DNA of 64,000 bases from Dactylosporangium vinaceum (GCF_019904175.1 NZ_CP061913.1:6882001-6946000), one strand, 5' to 3'; shown: positions 33,515 to 47,008, numbered from the stretch's first letter. The notes: generated by a model not told the origin, from the sequence alone. Program-made: numbers and translations.

Positions 33515-34528
33515 ATGACCGTTGGGGTCGACGTCTACACCACGGTTCCGCACGCCGACGACGCATCGACGAGCTTCCGCCGGACCATCGCCGACACCAT
33601 CCGCTGGAGCGAGGCGGCCGGGGCCGTCGGCCTCTCGCTGCCCGGCGGCCACGACCGGCCGGACCCGTGGGTCGGCGCCCAGTATGTCCTGGAGCGCAGC
33701 GAGACCCTCGTACCGCTGATCGCCACCGACGCGGCCGACCTGCACCCGCTCGCCACCGCCCGCAAGATCGCCGCGCTGGCCGCCGTCTACGGCCGCCGCG
33801 TCGACCTCGACCTCGTCGCCACCGAGCACCCCGGCGAACTGCGGGCGCTCGGCATCTTCCTCGACCACCACCAGCGCCACGACCGCCTGGCGGAGTACGG
33901 CCAGGTGATCGCCGCGCTGCTCTCGCCGGGCGGCGTGCACACGTACCGCGGCCACTACTACGAGATCAGCAGCGCCCGCGTCCACCCCGCCGTGCCCGCC
34001 GGGTGCACCCCGCGCCTCTTCGTCACCGGCTCCTCCCCCGCCGCCACGGCGGCCGGCCGGGTCCTCGGCGCGATCCGGATCAGCGACGCGCCCGCCCTGG
34101 ACGGGGCCGCCCCCGACGCCCAGCGCCCGCACGGCGGTGGACTGCGGCTGGGGCTCATCGCCCGGGAGACCGCGGCCCAGGCGTGGCAGGAGGCCCACCG
34201 CCGGCACCCGGAGGCCGGCGCCGACGAGCCGGACTCCGTGTTCTGGGCCCACCCCCAGCAGGCTGCGGCGGCCCGCTGCCCGTATCTGGTGGGCAGCGCC
34301 GCCGACGTCGCCCAGGCCCTGGCCCGCTACGTCGACCTGGGCCTGGAGGTGCTGGTCCTGGGACCGGTCCACGACGAGGACGACCTGCAGGCGGCGATCG
34401 GCGCGCTCCGCCTGGCCGAACGCCTGGCCGCCGGCCGCTCGGCCTCGCCGATGCGCGGCTGGTCAGTCGACCCGATGCCCGGCCACCACGCCACCGGGCC
34501 ACTGCGCGCCGCCCCCGTCGACAAGTAG
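33515..34528 (+). CDS. LLM-class flavin-dependent monooxygenase (luciferase-like)
   Basis: A 337-residue TIM-barrel flavoprotein. The ATG at 33515 has GGAGAGG upstream. The family is recognised from the N-terminal strand (GVDVYTTVPH), the RRVDLDLVATEHPGELRALG region, the YRGHYYEI segment typical of bacterial-luciferase-like oxidoreductases, and the C-terminal barrel strand LEVLVLGPV. It should use FMNH2 supplied by a reductase not seen here. It is convergent, by 39 bp, with the operon holding a beta-amino-acyl megasynthase. Related MOX domains act on such chains in cyanobacterial pathways, so a tailoring role is possible but unproven. Confidence 0.85.
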   Translation: MTVGVDVYTTVPHADDASTSFRRTIADTIRWSEAAGAVGLSLPGGHDRPDPWVGAQYVLERSETLVPLIATDAADLHPLATARKIAALAAVYGRRVDLDLVATEHPGELRALGIFLDHHQRHDRLAEYGQVIAALLSPGGVHTYRGHYYEISSARVHPAVPAGCTPRLFVTGSSPAATAAGRVLGAIRISDAPALDGAAPDAQRPHGGGLRLGLIARETAAQAWQEAHRRHPEAGADEPDSVFWAHPQQAAAARCPYLVGSAADVAQALARYVDLGLEVLVLGPVHDEDDLQAAIGALRLAERLAAGRSASPMRGWSVDPMPGHHATGPLRAAPVDK

Positions 34529-34567
34529 CCGCCGCCCCCGCCGATGCCGCGCACCAATGGGCTGCGG

Positions 34568-35260
34568 TCAGGCGGCGGGCGCGGGAGGCTCGGCCGGCCC
34601 GGGAGGTGCCGGGAACGCGGCCAGGGCGGCGAAGGCCGTGCGGAGACGGGCCAGCGCGTCGGGGATGCGCCAGGCCGCGCGGTCGCGGGGGCCCACCGGG
34701 TTGGAGATCGCCCGCAGCTCGGCGAATGCGACGCCCTCGGCGGCCGCGGCGACCCCGAAGCCCTCCATCGCCTCGGCGCCCGCGCCCGGCACCCGGGCGG
34801 CCAGGGCGGCGGTCCGGGCGGCCGAGCCGGTGGCGGTGCTGACGGTGAGCACCGGCGCGACGACGGCGTCGGGCAGCGCCGCCCGTAACCCGTCCAGCAG
34901 GCGGCGATCGGCCGGGTGGCGCGACCGGCCGAAGCCGAGCGCCTCCACGTCAACGAACGCGTCATGGTCCTCGGCCCCGAGGTCGGCCGCGATGCTGACA
35001 TCGGCGATCACCAGCCCGCCGACGGCGGCGAGCGGCGCGAACCCGCCCCCGATGCCGGCGCACAGCACGGCGTCGAACGGCTCGCCGGCGCACTCGGCCC
35101 GGGTGAGCAGCCGCGCGGTGCCGGCGGCGGCCGCGGCCGGGCCCACCCCGACCGCCGCGGTCGTCACCGCTGTCGCGGCACCGAGACCGCCGGCGACGGC
35201 CGCCCGCTCCGCCTCGACCGCGGTCACCACCAGCACCCGCGCGAACCCGAGCAGGCTCAC
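34568..35260 (-). CDS. mqnB: Futalosine hydrolase homologue (nucleoside hydrolase/MTAN fold)
   Basis: A 230-residue MTAN-fold nucleosidase with the expected family order: LVVTAVEAERAAV at the N terminus, the glycine-rich CAGIGGGF, the purine-site EAMEGFG (Glu-Met-Glu) and the ISNPVGPRD segment near the C terminus with its Asn and Asp. In the futalosine menaquinone route MqnB removes adenine or hypoxanthine from (amino)futalosine. Here the GTG start overlaps the HAD gene by GTGA, so it is the fourth gene of the megasynthase operon. Its codon 125 is TTA. A pathway-specific nucleosidase is therefore an alternative to housekeeping MqnB. Confidence 0.8.
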   Translation of the reverse strand: MSLLGFARVLVVTAVEAERAAVAGGLGAATAVTTAAVGVGPAAAAAGTARLLTRAECAGEPFDAVLCAGIGGGFAPLAAVGGLVIADVSIAADLGAEDHDAFVDVEALGFGRSRHPADRRLLDGLRAALPDAVVAPVLTVSTATGSAARTAALAARVPGAGAEAMEGFGVAAAAEGVAFAELRAISNPVGPRDRAAWRIPDALARLRTAFAALAAFPAPPGPAEPPAPAA

Positions 35261-36036
35261 CGCGGGCCGACCAGGTCCAGGACCGGGCCCAGGCCGCGGT
35301 CGCCGGTGCGGTGCTCGGCCGGGAGGATGTAGCAGCGCAGGCCGGCCGCGGCGGCGCCGCCGTCGCGGGCCGGGTTGTCGCCGACCATGAGGGTCGCCCG
35401 GGGGTCGGTGCCGAGATCGGCGCAGGCCTTGCGGAACAGCTCCGGGTCGGGCTTCTCGCGGCCGGCCTCGAATGACAGTGCCCAGGCGTCGATGAGCCCG
35501 TCGAGGCCGTGGCGGTCGGCGAAGACGCGGATGTCCCAGGCGATGTCGCTGACGACCCCGGCGCGGATACCGCGCTCCCGCAGGGCGCGCAGGACCGGGG
35601 CGGTGTCCGGATACGGGCGCCAGGAGCCGGCGTCGATCATCCGGGCGTGCGCGGCCGCCTCGTGGCCGTGCAGGAACGGGACGGCGGCGAACCAGGCGAG
35701 CATGGCGTCGCGGTGCGCGGTCATCGACCGGTCCCGGCCGACCTGGGCCGCGAGCACGTCGGGGCGCTGGTATGCGGTGGCCAGGTCGGCGACGACGGCG
35801 GCCGCCCGGGCCGGGTCGTCGAGCGCACCGGGCCGGCCGGTGTCGGCCGCGACAAGCCGCAGCCAGTCGGGCGCCTCGATCATCTGGAACAGCGTGTTGA
35901 CGAAGTCGAAGAGGACGGCCTGCACCGGCGGCGGGGGCGCGGCGGACTCGGCCGGGGTGATCCGATACGTGGTCGCGGAGTCGAACAGCGTGTGGGTCGG
36001 CGGCCGGGCGCCGGCCGGGACCGGCTCCGCGCTCAC
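35257..36036 (-). CDS. HAD-superfamily hydrolase-like protein with altered motif I
   Basis: A 259-residue HAD-IA protein with a four-helix cap. Motif I reads LFDFVNT: the nucleophile Asp is kept, but the acid/base Asp two residues on (DxD) is Val. Motif II is VVSDIAW, motif III has the Lys in GREKPDPELF, and motif IV is MVGDNPARD. Loss of the second Asp should impair ordinary phosphatase turnover. A dehalogenase- or phosphonatase-like reaction, or a binding role, is possible. It overlaps the FAAL gene upstream and the mqnB homologue downstream by 4 bp each, so it belongs to the same pathway. Confidence 0.85.
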   Translation of the reverse strand: MSAEPVPAGARPPTHTLFDSATTYRITPAESAAPPPPVQAVLFDFVNTLFQMIEAPDWLRLVAADTGRPGALDDPARAAAVVADLATAYQRPDVLAAQVGRDRSMTAHRDAMLAWFAAVPFLHGHEAAAHARMIDAGSWRPYPDTAPVLRALRERGIRAGVVSDIAWDIRVFADRHGLDGLIDAWALSFEAGREKPDPELFRKACADLGTDPRATLMVGDNPARDGGAAAAGLRCYILPAEHRTGDRGLGPVLDLVGPR

Positions 36037-37768
36037 CACGCCCTGGGCCCGCCGTCGGGCAGCAGGTCGCGGCTGCGGCGGCGCTGGACCTTGCCGCTCG
36101 TCGTGCGGGGCAGCGCACCGGGGCGCAGCAGGATCACGGTGCCGGCGTGGAGCTGGTGCTCCTCAGCGACGGCGCGGCGGACGGCAGACACGATGTCAGC
36201 GTAGCCAACGGTCCCGCTGCCCTCGGCGGGCGCGTCCCGGGTGACCTTCACCGCCCGGGCCGTCTCGGCGACGATGCCCAGCTGCGGGCGGTCGCCGTAG
36301 AGGAAGGCGGCGACGAGGTGGGTGGCGATCGCCGGGTGGGCCGCGGCGACGGTGGCCTCGACGTCGCTCGGGTAGTGGTTGCGGCCGTCGACGATGATCA
36401 GGTCGTCGCGGCGGCCGAGGACGTAGAGCTGGCCGTCGTGGACGAAGCCGATGTCGCCGGTGCGCAGGACCGCGCCGTCGAACCGGGCCGCCGTCGCCTC
36501 CGGCTGGGACCAGTAGCCGGCCGAGACGCTGGGGCCGCCGACCCGGATCTCGCCGCAGTGCCCGGCCGCGGCCGGTGCGCCGGTGGCCGGGTCGGCGATG
36601 GTGAGCTCGACGTTGGCCGGGATGCGGCCGCACGCGGTGATGCGCCGGGCGGGCCGGCCCGGCGCCGCGGGGATGATCTCGTCGCGCTGTTCGAGGGCCT
36701 CGGCGTCGATGTCGAGGTAGGGCCGGTCCCCGGGGTCGCGGGCGCCGGTGACGTACACGACCGACTCCGCGAGCCCGTAGCACGGCCGCACGCCGTCGGC
36801 GGGAAACCCGGCCTCCGCGAAGGTCTCCGTGAAGCGGGCGACGGTGTCGTAGCGCACCGGCTCCGCCCCGTTGAGCGCATAGCCCCACGAGCCGAGGTCC
36901 AGCTGCGCCCGCTGCTCGGCGGTGACCCGGTCGGCGCACAGGTCGAAGGCGAAGTTCGGGGCGGACGAGACCCGGGCCCGATACCGGCTGACCGCCTCCA
37001 GCCACACGAACGGGCGCATCAGCAGCGCCATCGGCGGCATGAGCACGACCCGCCCGCCGTTGTAGAGCGAGCCCAGGATCTGCGCCAGGCCCATGTCGTG
37101 GAACGTCGGCAGCCAGCTGACCACCACGAACTCGTCGGCGGTGCACCGGTGCGCGCCGGTCTGCACGGCGATCGCCGACAGATTGGCCAGCACGTTGCCG
37201 TGGCTCAGCACGACACCCTTCGGCGCGTTCGTCGATCCGGAGGTGTACTGCAGCAGCGCCGTCGCGTCCGCCCCCACCCCGGGGTCGCGGAACAGCTCAC
37301 CCAGCCCGGCCGGCACGTCGGCGACGACGACCGGCTCGACGCCGCCCAGCTCCCCGGCGAGCGGTGCGTCGGCCAGTTCGGCGGTGGTCAGCAGCAGCAC
37401 CGGGTCCGCGTCCTTGACGATCCCGGCGAGGCGGCCCAGGGTCCGCCGGCCGCCGTGAATGCCTTCGGGCGACGGGGCCGGCACCGCGATCAGCCCGGCG
37501 TAGGCGCAGGCGAAGAACGCCACGACGAAGTCGACGCCGTTGGGGAGCATGAGGATCGCCCGGTCGCCGGGGTTCGTCGTCTGCTGCAGGACGGCCGCGG
37601 TGTCGCGGACCCGCGCGTCGAGCTCGGCATAGCGCAGCGTCGCCAGCTCGGCGCCGTGGCTGTCCAGCGCGGTGCAGGCCGGGGCGTCCGGCCGGACCGC
37701 GGCCCAGTGCCGCACCAGATCGCCGACCGTGGCCAGCTCCGGGCGGACGAGAAGCTCGTGCCGCGCGC

Positions 37769-37772
<4 letters not shown>
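36033..37772 (-). CDS. Fatty acyl-AMP ligase (FAAL-type adenylate-forming enzyme)
   Basis: A 579-residue ANL enzyme. Core motif A3 is YTSGSTNAPKGVVLSH (about 175-190). The next motif, WLPTFHDMGLAQILG, is the FAAL-type form of the WLPxxHDMGL signature. Further motifs are CYGLAESV, the RTGDIGF Asp and a C-terminal Lys in SGKVQRR. FAALs activate free fatty acids to acyl-AMP and load them onto a partner ACP. The GTG start overlaps the megasynthase stop by GTGA. That enzyme begins with an ACP, which is the expected acceptor. No carrier domain is fused to the ligase. Confidence 0.92.
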
Positions 37773-42694
<4,922 letters not shown>

Positions 42695-42815
42695 CGGTCG
42701 CCCTCCCCTGGTCGGGTATGAGCATGGGCGAGCCCGATTAAGGGAACGCCTAGATCCCCCGGCGCCCCGGCGCGCAACCGGGCCGGGGCGGCGGGGGCCC
42801 GGTACCGTTGCGACA

Positions 42816-43559
42816 GTGAGCGTCGTCGAACCCCCGAGTCCACCGCGACGGGTCCACCCGCCCATCGCGACCGTCCTGGTGACCCTGGCCACCGCCGCCG
42901 GCGCGGCCGCCCAGCTGTCCGACCCCGGCCTCGTGGACAGGTTCCGGCGCGACTACCCCGCGCTGCACGACGGCGAGTGGTGGCGGTGGTTCACCCCGCT
43001 GCTGGTCCAGCCGGCGGGCTGGGGCCAGATCGCGTTCAACATCGCCTCGCTCGTCGTCGCCGGCGTCATCGCCGAGCGGCGCTTCGGGACCGTGCGCTGG
43101 CTGCTGCTGTACCTCGGCGCCGGACTCTTCGGCGAGGGGGTCGTCGGTGAGCGGCTCGACCCGCACGGCGCGGGCAACTCGATAGCCGTCTGCGGGCTCG
43201 TCGGCGGCCTGGCCGCGCTGCTGCTCCTGCGCCCGGGCGAGGCGACCCGCCCGCACGCGTTCGTGGTGCCGTACTACACGGCGTGCGTGGCCGGCCTGGG
43301 CTTCGGCGGGACCGTCGGCGCGTTCGTGGCTCCGACGGCCGTGCTGGTGGTGCTGAGCATCCTGCTGCGCAACCGGCACTACCGCGGCATCGCGTTCGGC
43401 GCGGCGGTCGTCTCGCTCGTCACGGCCGGCCTGCTCGCGGCCCGGCCCGACCAGCACGGCATCGGCCTGGCCGTCGGCGCCGGGCTGGGCCTGCTGCTGG
43501 CCGCCACCGTGCGCCCGGGGCCGCGGGTGGCGGCCCCGGCCCGCACTAGTAGCCGATGA
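42816..43559 (+). CDS. Rhomboid-family intramembrane serine protease
   Basis: A 247-residue protein with about six membrane helices. The loop-1 motif EWWRWFTPLL, the serine region GNSIAVCGLVG (a GxSG-like motif with Ile after the Ser), and a last-helix HGIGLAVGAG with the catalytic His match the rhomboid Ser-His dyad. It starts with GTG, has no clear Shine-Dalgarno sequence, and diverges from the megasynthase operon across 121 bp. Its end overlaps the PPTase gene on the other strand by 14 bp. A link to the biosynthetic genes is not evident. Confidence 0.75.
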   Translation: MSVVEPPSPPRRVHPPIATVLVTLATAAGAAAQLSDPGLVDRFRRDYPALHDGEWWRWFTPLLVQPAGWGQIAFNIASLVVAGVIAERRFGTVRWLLLYLGAGLFGEGVVGERLDPHGAGNSIAVCGLVGGLAALLLLRPGEATRPHAFVVPYYTACVAGLGFGGTVGAFVAPTAVLVVLSILLRNRHYRGIAFGAAVVSLVTAGLLAARPDQHGIGLAVGAGLGLLLAATVRPGPRVAAPARTSSR

Positions 43560-44250
43560 GGTCCGGCAGCGGGTGCATCGTGACCGCCGGGCGCAGGGCC
43601 GCGACCGCGATCCCGGTCACCAGCAGCCCGCGGCCGACGAGCCAGCGGCCGGAGAAGCCGCCGAGCTCGATCCCGCCGACGACGGGCCCGGGCACCAGCA
43701 GCCGGGCGGCGAACGTCGCCCGGCCGGCGTCGAAGGTGACGGTGGCCTCGTCGAAGTCCAGCCAGCGCTCGGTCAGCGGATACCACGCCTTGAAGACCGT
43801 CTCCTTGGCGCTGAACAGCAGCCGGTCCCAGTGCACCGCCGGGTGCCGGCGGCGCAGCAGCGCGAGGTGCTGCCGCTCGGCCGGCCCGGCGATCGTCTCC
43901 AGGATGCCGTCGGGCAGCGGCCCGTGCGGCTCGGCGTCGACGCCCAGGGTCGAGAACTCCCCGGCCCGGGCCACGACCGCGGCCCGGTAGCCGGCGCAGT
44001 GCGTGATGGCGCCGGTGACGCCCGCCGGCCACAGCGGCTCGCGGCGCGGCCCGGCCATGATCGGCCCCGGCGGGTGGCCCAGCAGGCCCAGGGCCTGCCG
44101 GGCGCAGCGGCGGGCGGTGGCGAACTCGTCGCGCCGCTTCGCCACGGCGTTGCCGAGCAGCGCCGACTCCTCGGGGTACAACGGTGCCGGCGTGGCGTCG
44201 TCGAATGCCTCGACGGCCGCCACGCCGGTGGGGAACAGCCCCTTGATCAT
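43546..44250 (-). CDS. 4'-phosphopantetheinyl transferase (Sfp/EntD type)
   Basis: A 234-residue protein with the PPTase magnesium-binding motif GVDAEPHG (about 121-128) and the downstream FSAKETVFKAW motif (about 163-173). GAITHCAGY near residue 100 fits the conserved region before them. It transfers the 4'-phosphopantetheine arm of CoA to carrier-domain serines, and so could activate the ACPs of both synthases in this window. Its ATG overlaps the ferredoxin stop by 4 bp. Confidence 0.92.
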   Translation of the reverse strand: MIKGLFPTGVAAVEAFDDATPAPLYPEESALLGNAVAKRRDEFATARRCARQALGLLGHPPGPIMAGPRREPLWPAGVTGAITHCAGYRAAVVARAGEFSTLGVDAEPHGPLPDGILETIAGPAERQHLALLRRRHPAVHWDRLLFSAKETVFKAWYPLTERWLDFDEATVTFDAGRATFAARLLVPGPVVGGIELGGFSGRWLVGRGLLVTGIAVAALRPAVTMHPLPDLIGY

Positions 44251-44549
44251 GACGACTCGGCGTCCGGTCCGTACACTTCGACGCCGTCGCCGGCCCGCCG
44301 TACGTGGATGCACTCGCCCGGGCACTCCTGGGCCGAGTCGATGACGTCCTTGGCCGCCGTCAGCGGCACGAAGACCGCCGAGCCCGCGTCGTGGCGCAGC
44401 TCGCCGTCGCTGCCCTTGACGTAGGCGAGGCCGTCGACGTCGAGCTCGAACACGTCCGGCGCGTACTGGGCGCAGATCCCGTCACCGGTGCACAGGCCCT
44501 GGTCGATCCACACCTCGAGCTGCTGCGTGGTCACCGTCTCCGCGGTCAT
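44247..44549 (-). CDS. [3Fe-4S]/[4Fe-4S]-type ferredoxin
   Basis: A 100-residue single-cluster ferredoxin. The first cluster segment is C20-TGD-GI-C26, with Asp23 where a 4Fe ferredoxin has the second Cys, and the closing segment is CPGEC with Cys-Pro. Three usable cysteines plus Asp suggest a [3Fe-4S] or Asp-ligated cluster, as in ferredoxins that serve cytochromes P450. A longer acidic C-terminal tail (VYGPDAESS) follows. It is coupled to the PPTase gene and could donate electrons to the nearby radical SAM enzyme or to an unseen P450. Confidence 0.88.
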   Translation of the reverse strand: MTAETVTTQQLEVWIDQGLCTGDGICAQYAPDVFELDVDGLAYVKGSDGELRHDAGSAVFVPLTAAKDVIDSAQECPGECIHVRRAGDGVEVYGPDAESS

Positions 44550-44604
44550 CCGCTCTCACCTGCCTCGTCTCGTGGATCGCTGTCACGGTTGCGCGGATGC
44601 ACGC

Positions 44605-45771
44605 TCAGACCCGCATCGGCTGCGGCGTCTCGCGGCGCTGGAGGTCCGGCCCCTCGAACTCGCGGATGATCTCGTAGCGCGTGTTGCGCTCCACGGGCCG
44701 GAAGCCCGCGTCCCGGATGAGGTCCAGGAGGCTCTCGCGGGTCATCTTGTCCGGGGTGCCGTAGTTGTCGGCGTCGTGGGTGATCTTGTATTCGACGACC
44801 GAGCCGTCGATGTCGTCGGCGCCGTGGTTGAGCGCGAGCGACGCGGTCTGCAGGCCGTGCATCACCCAGAACACCTTGACGTGCTGGACGTTGTCGAACA
44901 GCAGCCGGGACACGGCGAACGTCTTGAGCGCCTCGGCGCCGGTGGCCATCGTGGTGCGCGCCATCAGCTTGTTGCGGATCTTGCCGTCGCGGGAGTCGTG
45001 GAAGTCGTGCTGGTAGCGCAGCGGGATGAAGACCCGGAATCCGCCGGTCTCGTCCTGCAGCTCGCGCAGCCGCAGCACGTGGTCGACCCGGTGGCGGTGC
45101 TCCTCGATGTGGCCGTACAGCATCGTGCAGGGCGTCTTGAGCCCCTTGCTGTGGGCCAGGCGGTGGATGCGCGACCAGTCCTCCCAGTGGCAGGCGTGGT
45201 CGACGATGTGCTGGCGGACCTCCCAGTCGAAGATCTCCGCGCCGCCGCCGGTCAGCGACTCCAGACCGGCGTCGATCAGCTCGTCGAGGATGTCGCTGGC
45301 CGGCAGGCCGGAGATCTTCTCGAACCACTGGATCTCGGTTGCCGTGAACGCCTTGATGGCCACCGTCGGCGGCAGCGTCTCCTTGAGCGCCCGGATCGAG
45401 CGGGGGTAGTACCGCCACGGCAGCGTCGGGTGCAGGCCGTTGACGATGTGCAGCTCGGTGAGCTGCTCGCCCTCCATCTCCTTGGCCAGCCGGACGGCGT
45501 CCTCGATCCGCATCGTGTACGCGTCCTTCTCCCCCGGCTTGCGCTGGAAGGAGCAGTACGCGCACGAGGCGGTGCACACGTTCGTCATGTTCAGGTGCCG
45601 GTTGATGTTGAAGTGCACGACGTCGCCGTTCTTGCGCGTCCGCACGTAGTGCGCGAGACCGCCGAGCCACGCCAGGTCGTCGCACGCGTAGAGCGCGAGG
45701 CCGTCCTCCCGGCTGAGCCGCTCACCGGCGAAGACCTTGTCCTCCAGCTCCCGCTTCAGACCCGTATCCAC
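44605..45771 (-). CDS. mqnE: Aminofutalosine synthase MqnE (radical SAM)
   Basis: A 388-residue radical SAM enzyme with the cluster motif C66-TAS-C70-AY-C73 and the SAM-binding GGGAEIFDWEVR segment. The N-terminal TGLKRELEDKV and DDLAWLGGLAH stretches are hallmarks of actinobacterial MqnE. The GTG start has GAGGAG upstream. MqnE joins 3-[(1-carboxyvinyl)oxy]benzoate to the 5'-deoxyadenosyl radical to make aminofutalosine for menaquinone. Nothing is missing from the active site. It lies between a ferredoxin gene and a PaaK-like ligase gene on the same strand, with short gaps (55 and 37 bp). Confidence 0.93.
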   Translation of the reverse strand: MDTGLKRELEDKVFAGERLSREDGLALYACDDLAWLGGLAHYVRTRKNGDVVHFNINRHLNMTNVCTASCAYCSFQRKPGEKDAYTMRIEDAVRLAKEMEGEQLTELHIVNGLHPTLPWRYYPRSIRALKETLPPTVAIKAFTATEIQWFEKISGLPASDILDELIDAGLESLTGGGAEIFDWEVRQHIVDHACHWEDWSRIHRLAHSKGLKTPCTMLYGHIEEHRHRVDHVLRLRELQDETGGFRVFIPLRYQHDFHDSRDGKIRNKLMARTTMATGAEALKTFAVSRLLFDNVQHVKVFWVMHGLQTASLALNHGADDIDGSVVEYKITHDADNYGTPDKMTRESLLDLIRDAGFRPVERNTRYEIIREFEGPDLQRRETPQPMRV

Positions 45772-45808
45772 GAACCACTCCTCATCTCGGTCGATCTCGT
45801 GCGGATGT

Positions 45809-46891
45809 TCAGTACAGGCCTTCCGGCGTCGCCGAGCTGATCTGCAACGGGCGCACGTTGGCGACCCCGTCGCAGGGCCACTTGCCACCGGTGTCGAAGC
45901 GGATCGCCTGATCGCGCTCCAGGATGTTGGGCAGGAACAGGTCGTCGTGCAGCACGGTGAGCCGCACCCGGCCGACCTCGCCGTAGCCGACCTCCCGGCG
46001 CGGGTCGTCCTTGTCCACCACGGCCATCGTGACCTGCGGATAGTTGGGCAGGTAGGGCAGGATCGCGCCGCCGTTCTCGGCGGGCAGGCCCATCGCGCAG
46101 CCGAACGTGTTGCCATAGGTGGTGCCGATGACGCCGCCTTCGAGAGCCTCGACGATTTCGCGGTACATCGGTGGGGTGAGCTGCGTGCCGCCGAGCCCGA
46201 CGCCCTCCAGGCCGCTGACCAGCTCGGGCCGGCGGGCGATGAGGGCCTGCAGGATGGCCGGGGTAGTCTCCAGGTACTGCACCCGCCCGGTCTCCAGCAG
46301 GTCGGTCATCTGCTCGATGGTGTGCTCGACGTACAGGTTCATCTCGACGAGCCGGCTGTCGCGAATGAGGCCCTTGATCCAACGGGGATCGAGGTCCATC
46401 GTGTAGACCGTCGAGTGGTACAGCTCGGCGATCTGGTTGGCGCCGCGCCCGACGATGTGCGGGCCGCTCGGGCAGGCGTAGAGCCAGGTGCGCCCGGGCT
46501 CGAAGCCGGCCTGGCGCAGCCCGAGCAGGCGCCACTGGGTGTGGTGCTCGGCCATCGAGGGGGTGTGGAAGATGCGGCACGGGCGGCCGGTGGTGCCGCC
46601 GGACTCCCAGATCCGCCCGGCCAGCGGGCGCGGGATGTCACCGGGCACGAGCTGCACCGGGTCGAGGTCGCGCAGCGTGGCCAGCGAGAACGGCTCGAAC
46701 TGGGCCAGCTCGGCGTATCGGGTGATGTCCAGCGGGTCAAAGCCGAGGTACGGCCGGCGCGACAGCCAGTACGGGCTGCCCGTCTGCGGGTCGAAGTGAC
46801 GGCGCACGACCCGGCGCGTCCAGGCGTCGAGGTCTTCGGACAGCCAGGCTTCGGTCAGGTCGGCGGCGTCGGGTTCCATGACGGTCGTCAT
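45809..46891 (-). CDS. PaaK-like adenylate-forming ligase
   Basis: A 360-residue protein of the phenylacetate-CoA-ligase-like branch of ANL enzymes. The ATP-binding loop is ESGGTTGRPCRIFHT (about 93-107), followed by TYGNTFGCAMG at about the A5 position and the GYGEVGRVRLTVLHDD stretch. The C-terminal Lys subdomain is very short, compared with about 430 residues for PaaK, so the thioester half-reaction may be absent. It should adenylate an aromatic or small carboxylic acid. GAAGGA precedes the ATG. A PimM-type palindrome lies 71 bp upstream. The substrate is unknown. Confidence 0.78.
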   Translation of the reverse strand: MTTVMEPDAADLTEAWLSEDLDAWTRRVVRRHFDPQTGSPYWLSRRPYLGFDPLDITRYAELAQFEPFSLATLRDLDPVQLVPGDIPRPLAGRIWESGGTTGRPCRIFHTPSMAEHHTQWRLLGLRQAGFEPGRTWLYACPSGPHIVGRGANQIAELYHSTVYTMDLDPRWIKGLIRDSRLVEMNLYVEHTIEQMTDLLETGRVQYLETTPAILQALIARRPELVSGLEGVGLGGTQLTPPMYREIVEALEGGVIGTTYGNTFGCAMGLPAENGGAILPYLPNYPQVTMAVVDKDDPRREVGYGEVGRVRLTVLHDDLFLPNILERDQAIRFDTGGKWPCDGVANVRPLQISSATPEGLY

Positions 46892-46961
46892 CGGGCGTCC
46901 TTCGGTGGGTTGGGCAGCGGTCGGCTCGGCCGTGCCTGCGTCGATCGTGCCGCCGGGGAGA

Positions 46962-46977
46962 TTGGGGAATTCCCCAA
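46962..46977. promoter_or_regulatory. PimM/PAS-LuxR-type operator palindrome
   Basis: TTGGGGAATTCCCCAA is a perfect 16-bp palindrome between the PaaK-like gene (-) and mqnD (+). It matches the published PimM consensus CTVGGGAWWTCCCBAG at 14 of 16 positions, missing only the outermost C and G. A PAS-LuxR regulator gene is in this window at 56.6 kb. PimM-type activators bind at or just before the -35 region, which fits the distance to either gene. Confidence 0.75.
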
Positions 46978-46979
46978 AC

Positions 46980-47008
46980 TTGAACCGCGTCAATGTGCAG
47001 GGTGTAGT
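46980..47008 (+). promoter_or_regulatory. Promoter for the mqnD gene
   Basis: TTGAAC (46980-46985), a 17-bp spacer and TGTAGT (47003-47008) form a good sigma-70-like promoter about 78 bp before the mqnD start codon. It sits directly beside the PimM-type palindrome. Confidence 0.5.

Noticed and set aside
42737..42753. Degenerate PimM-like dyad upstream of the megasynthase (CTAGGCGTTCCCTTA on the minus strand)
   Set aside because: One base shorter than the consensus with several mismatches in the core, so not claimed as an operator.
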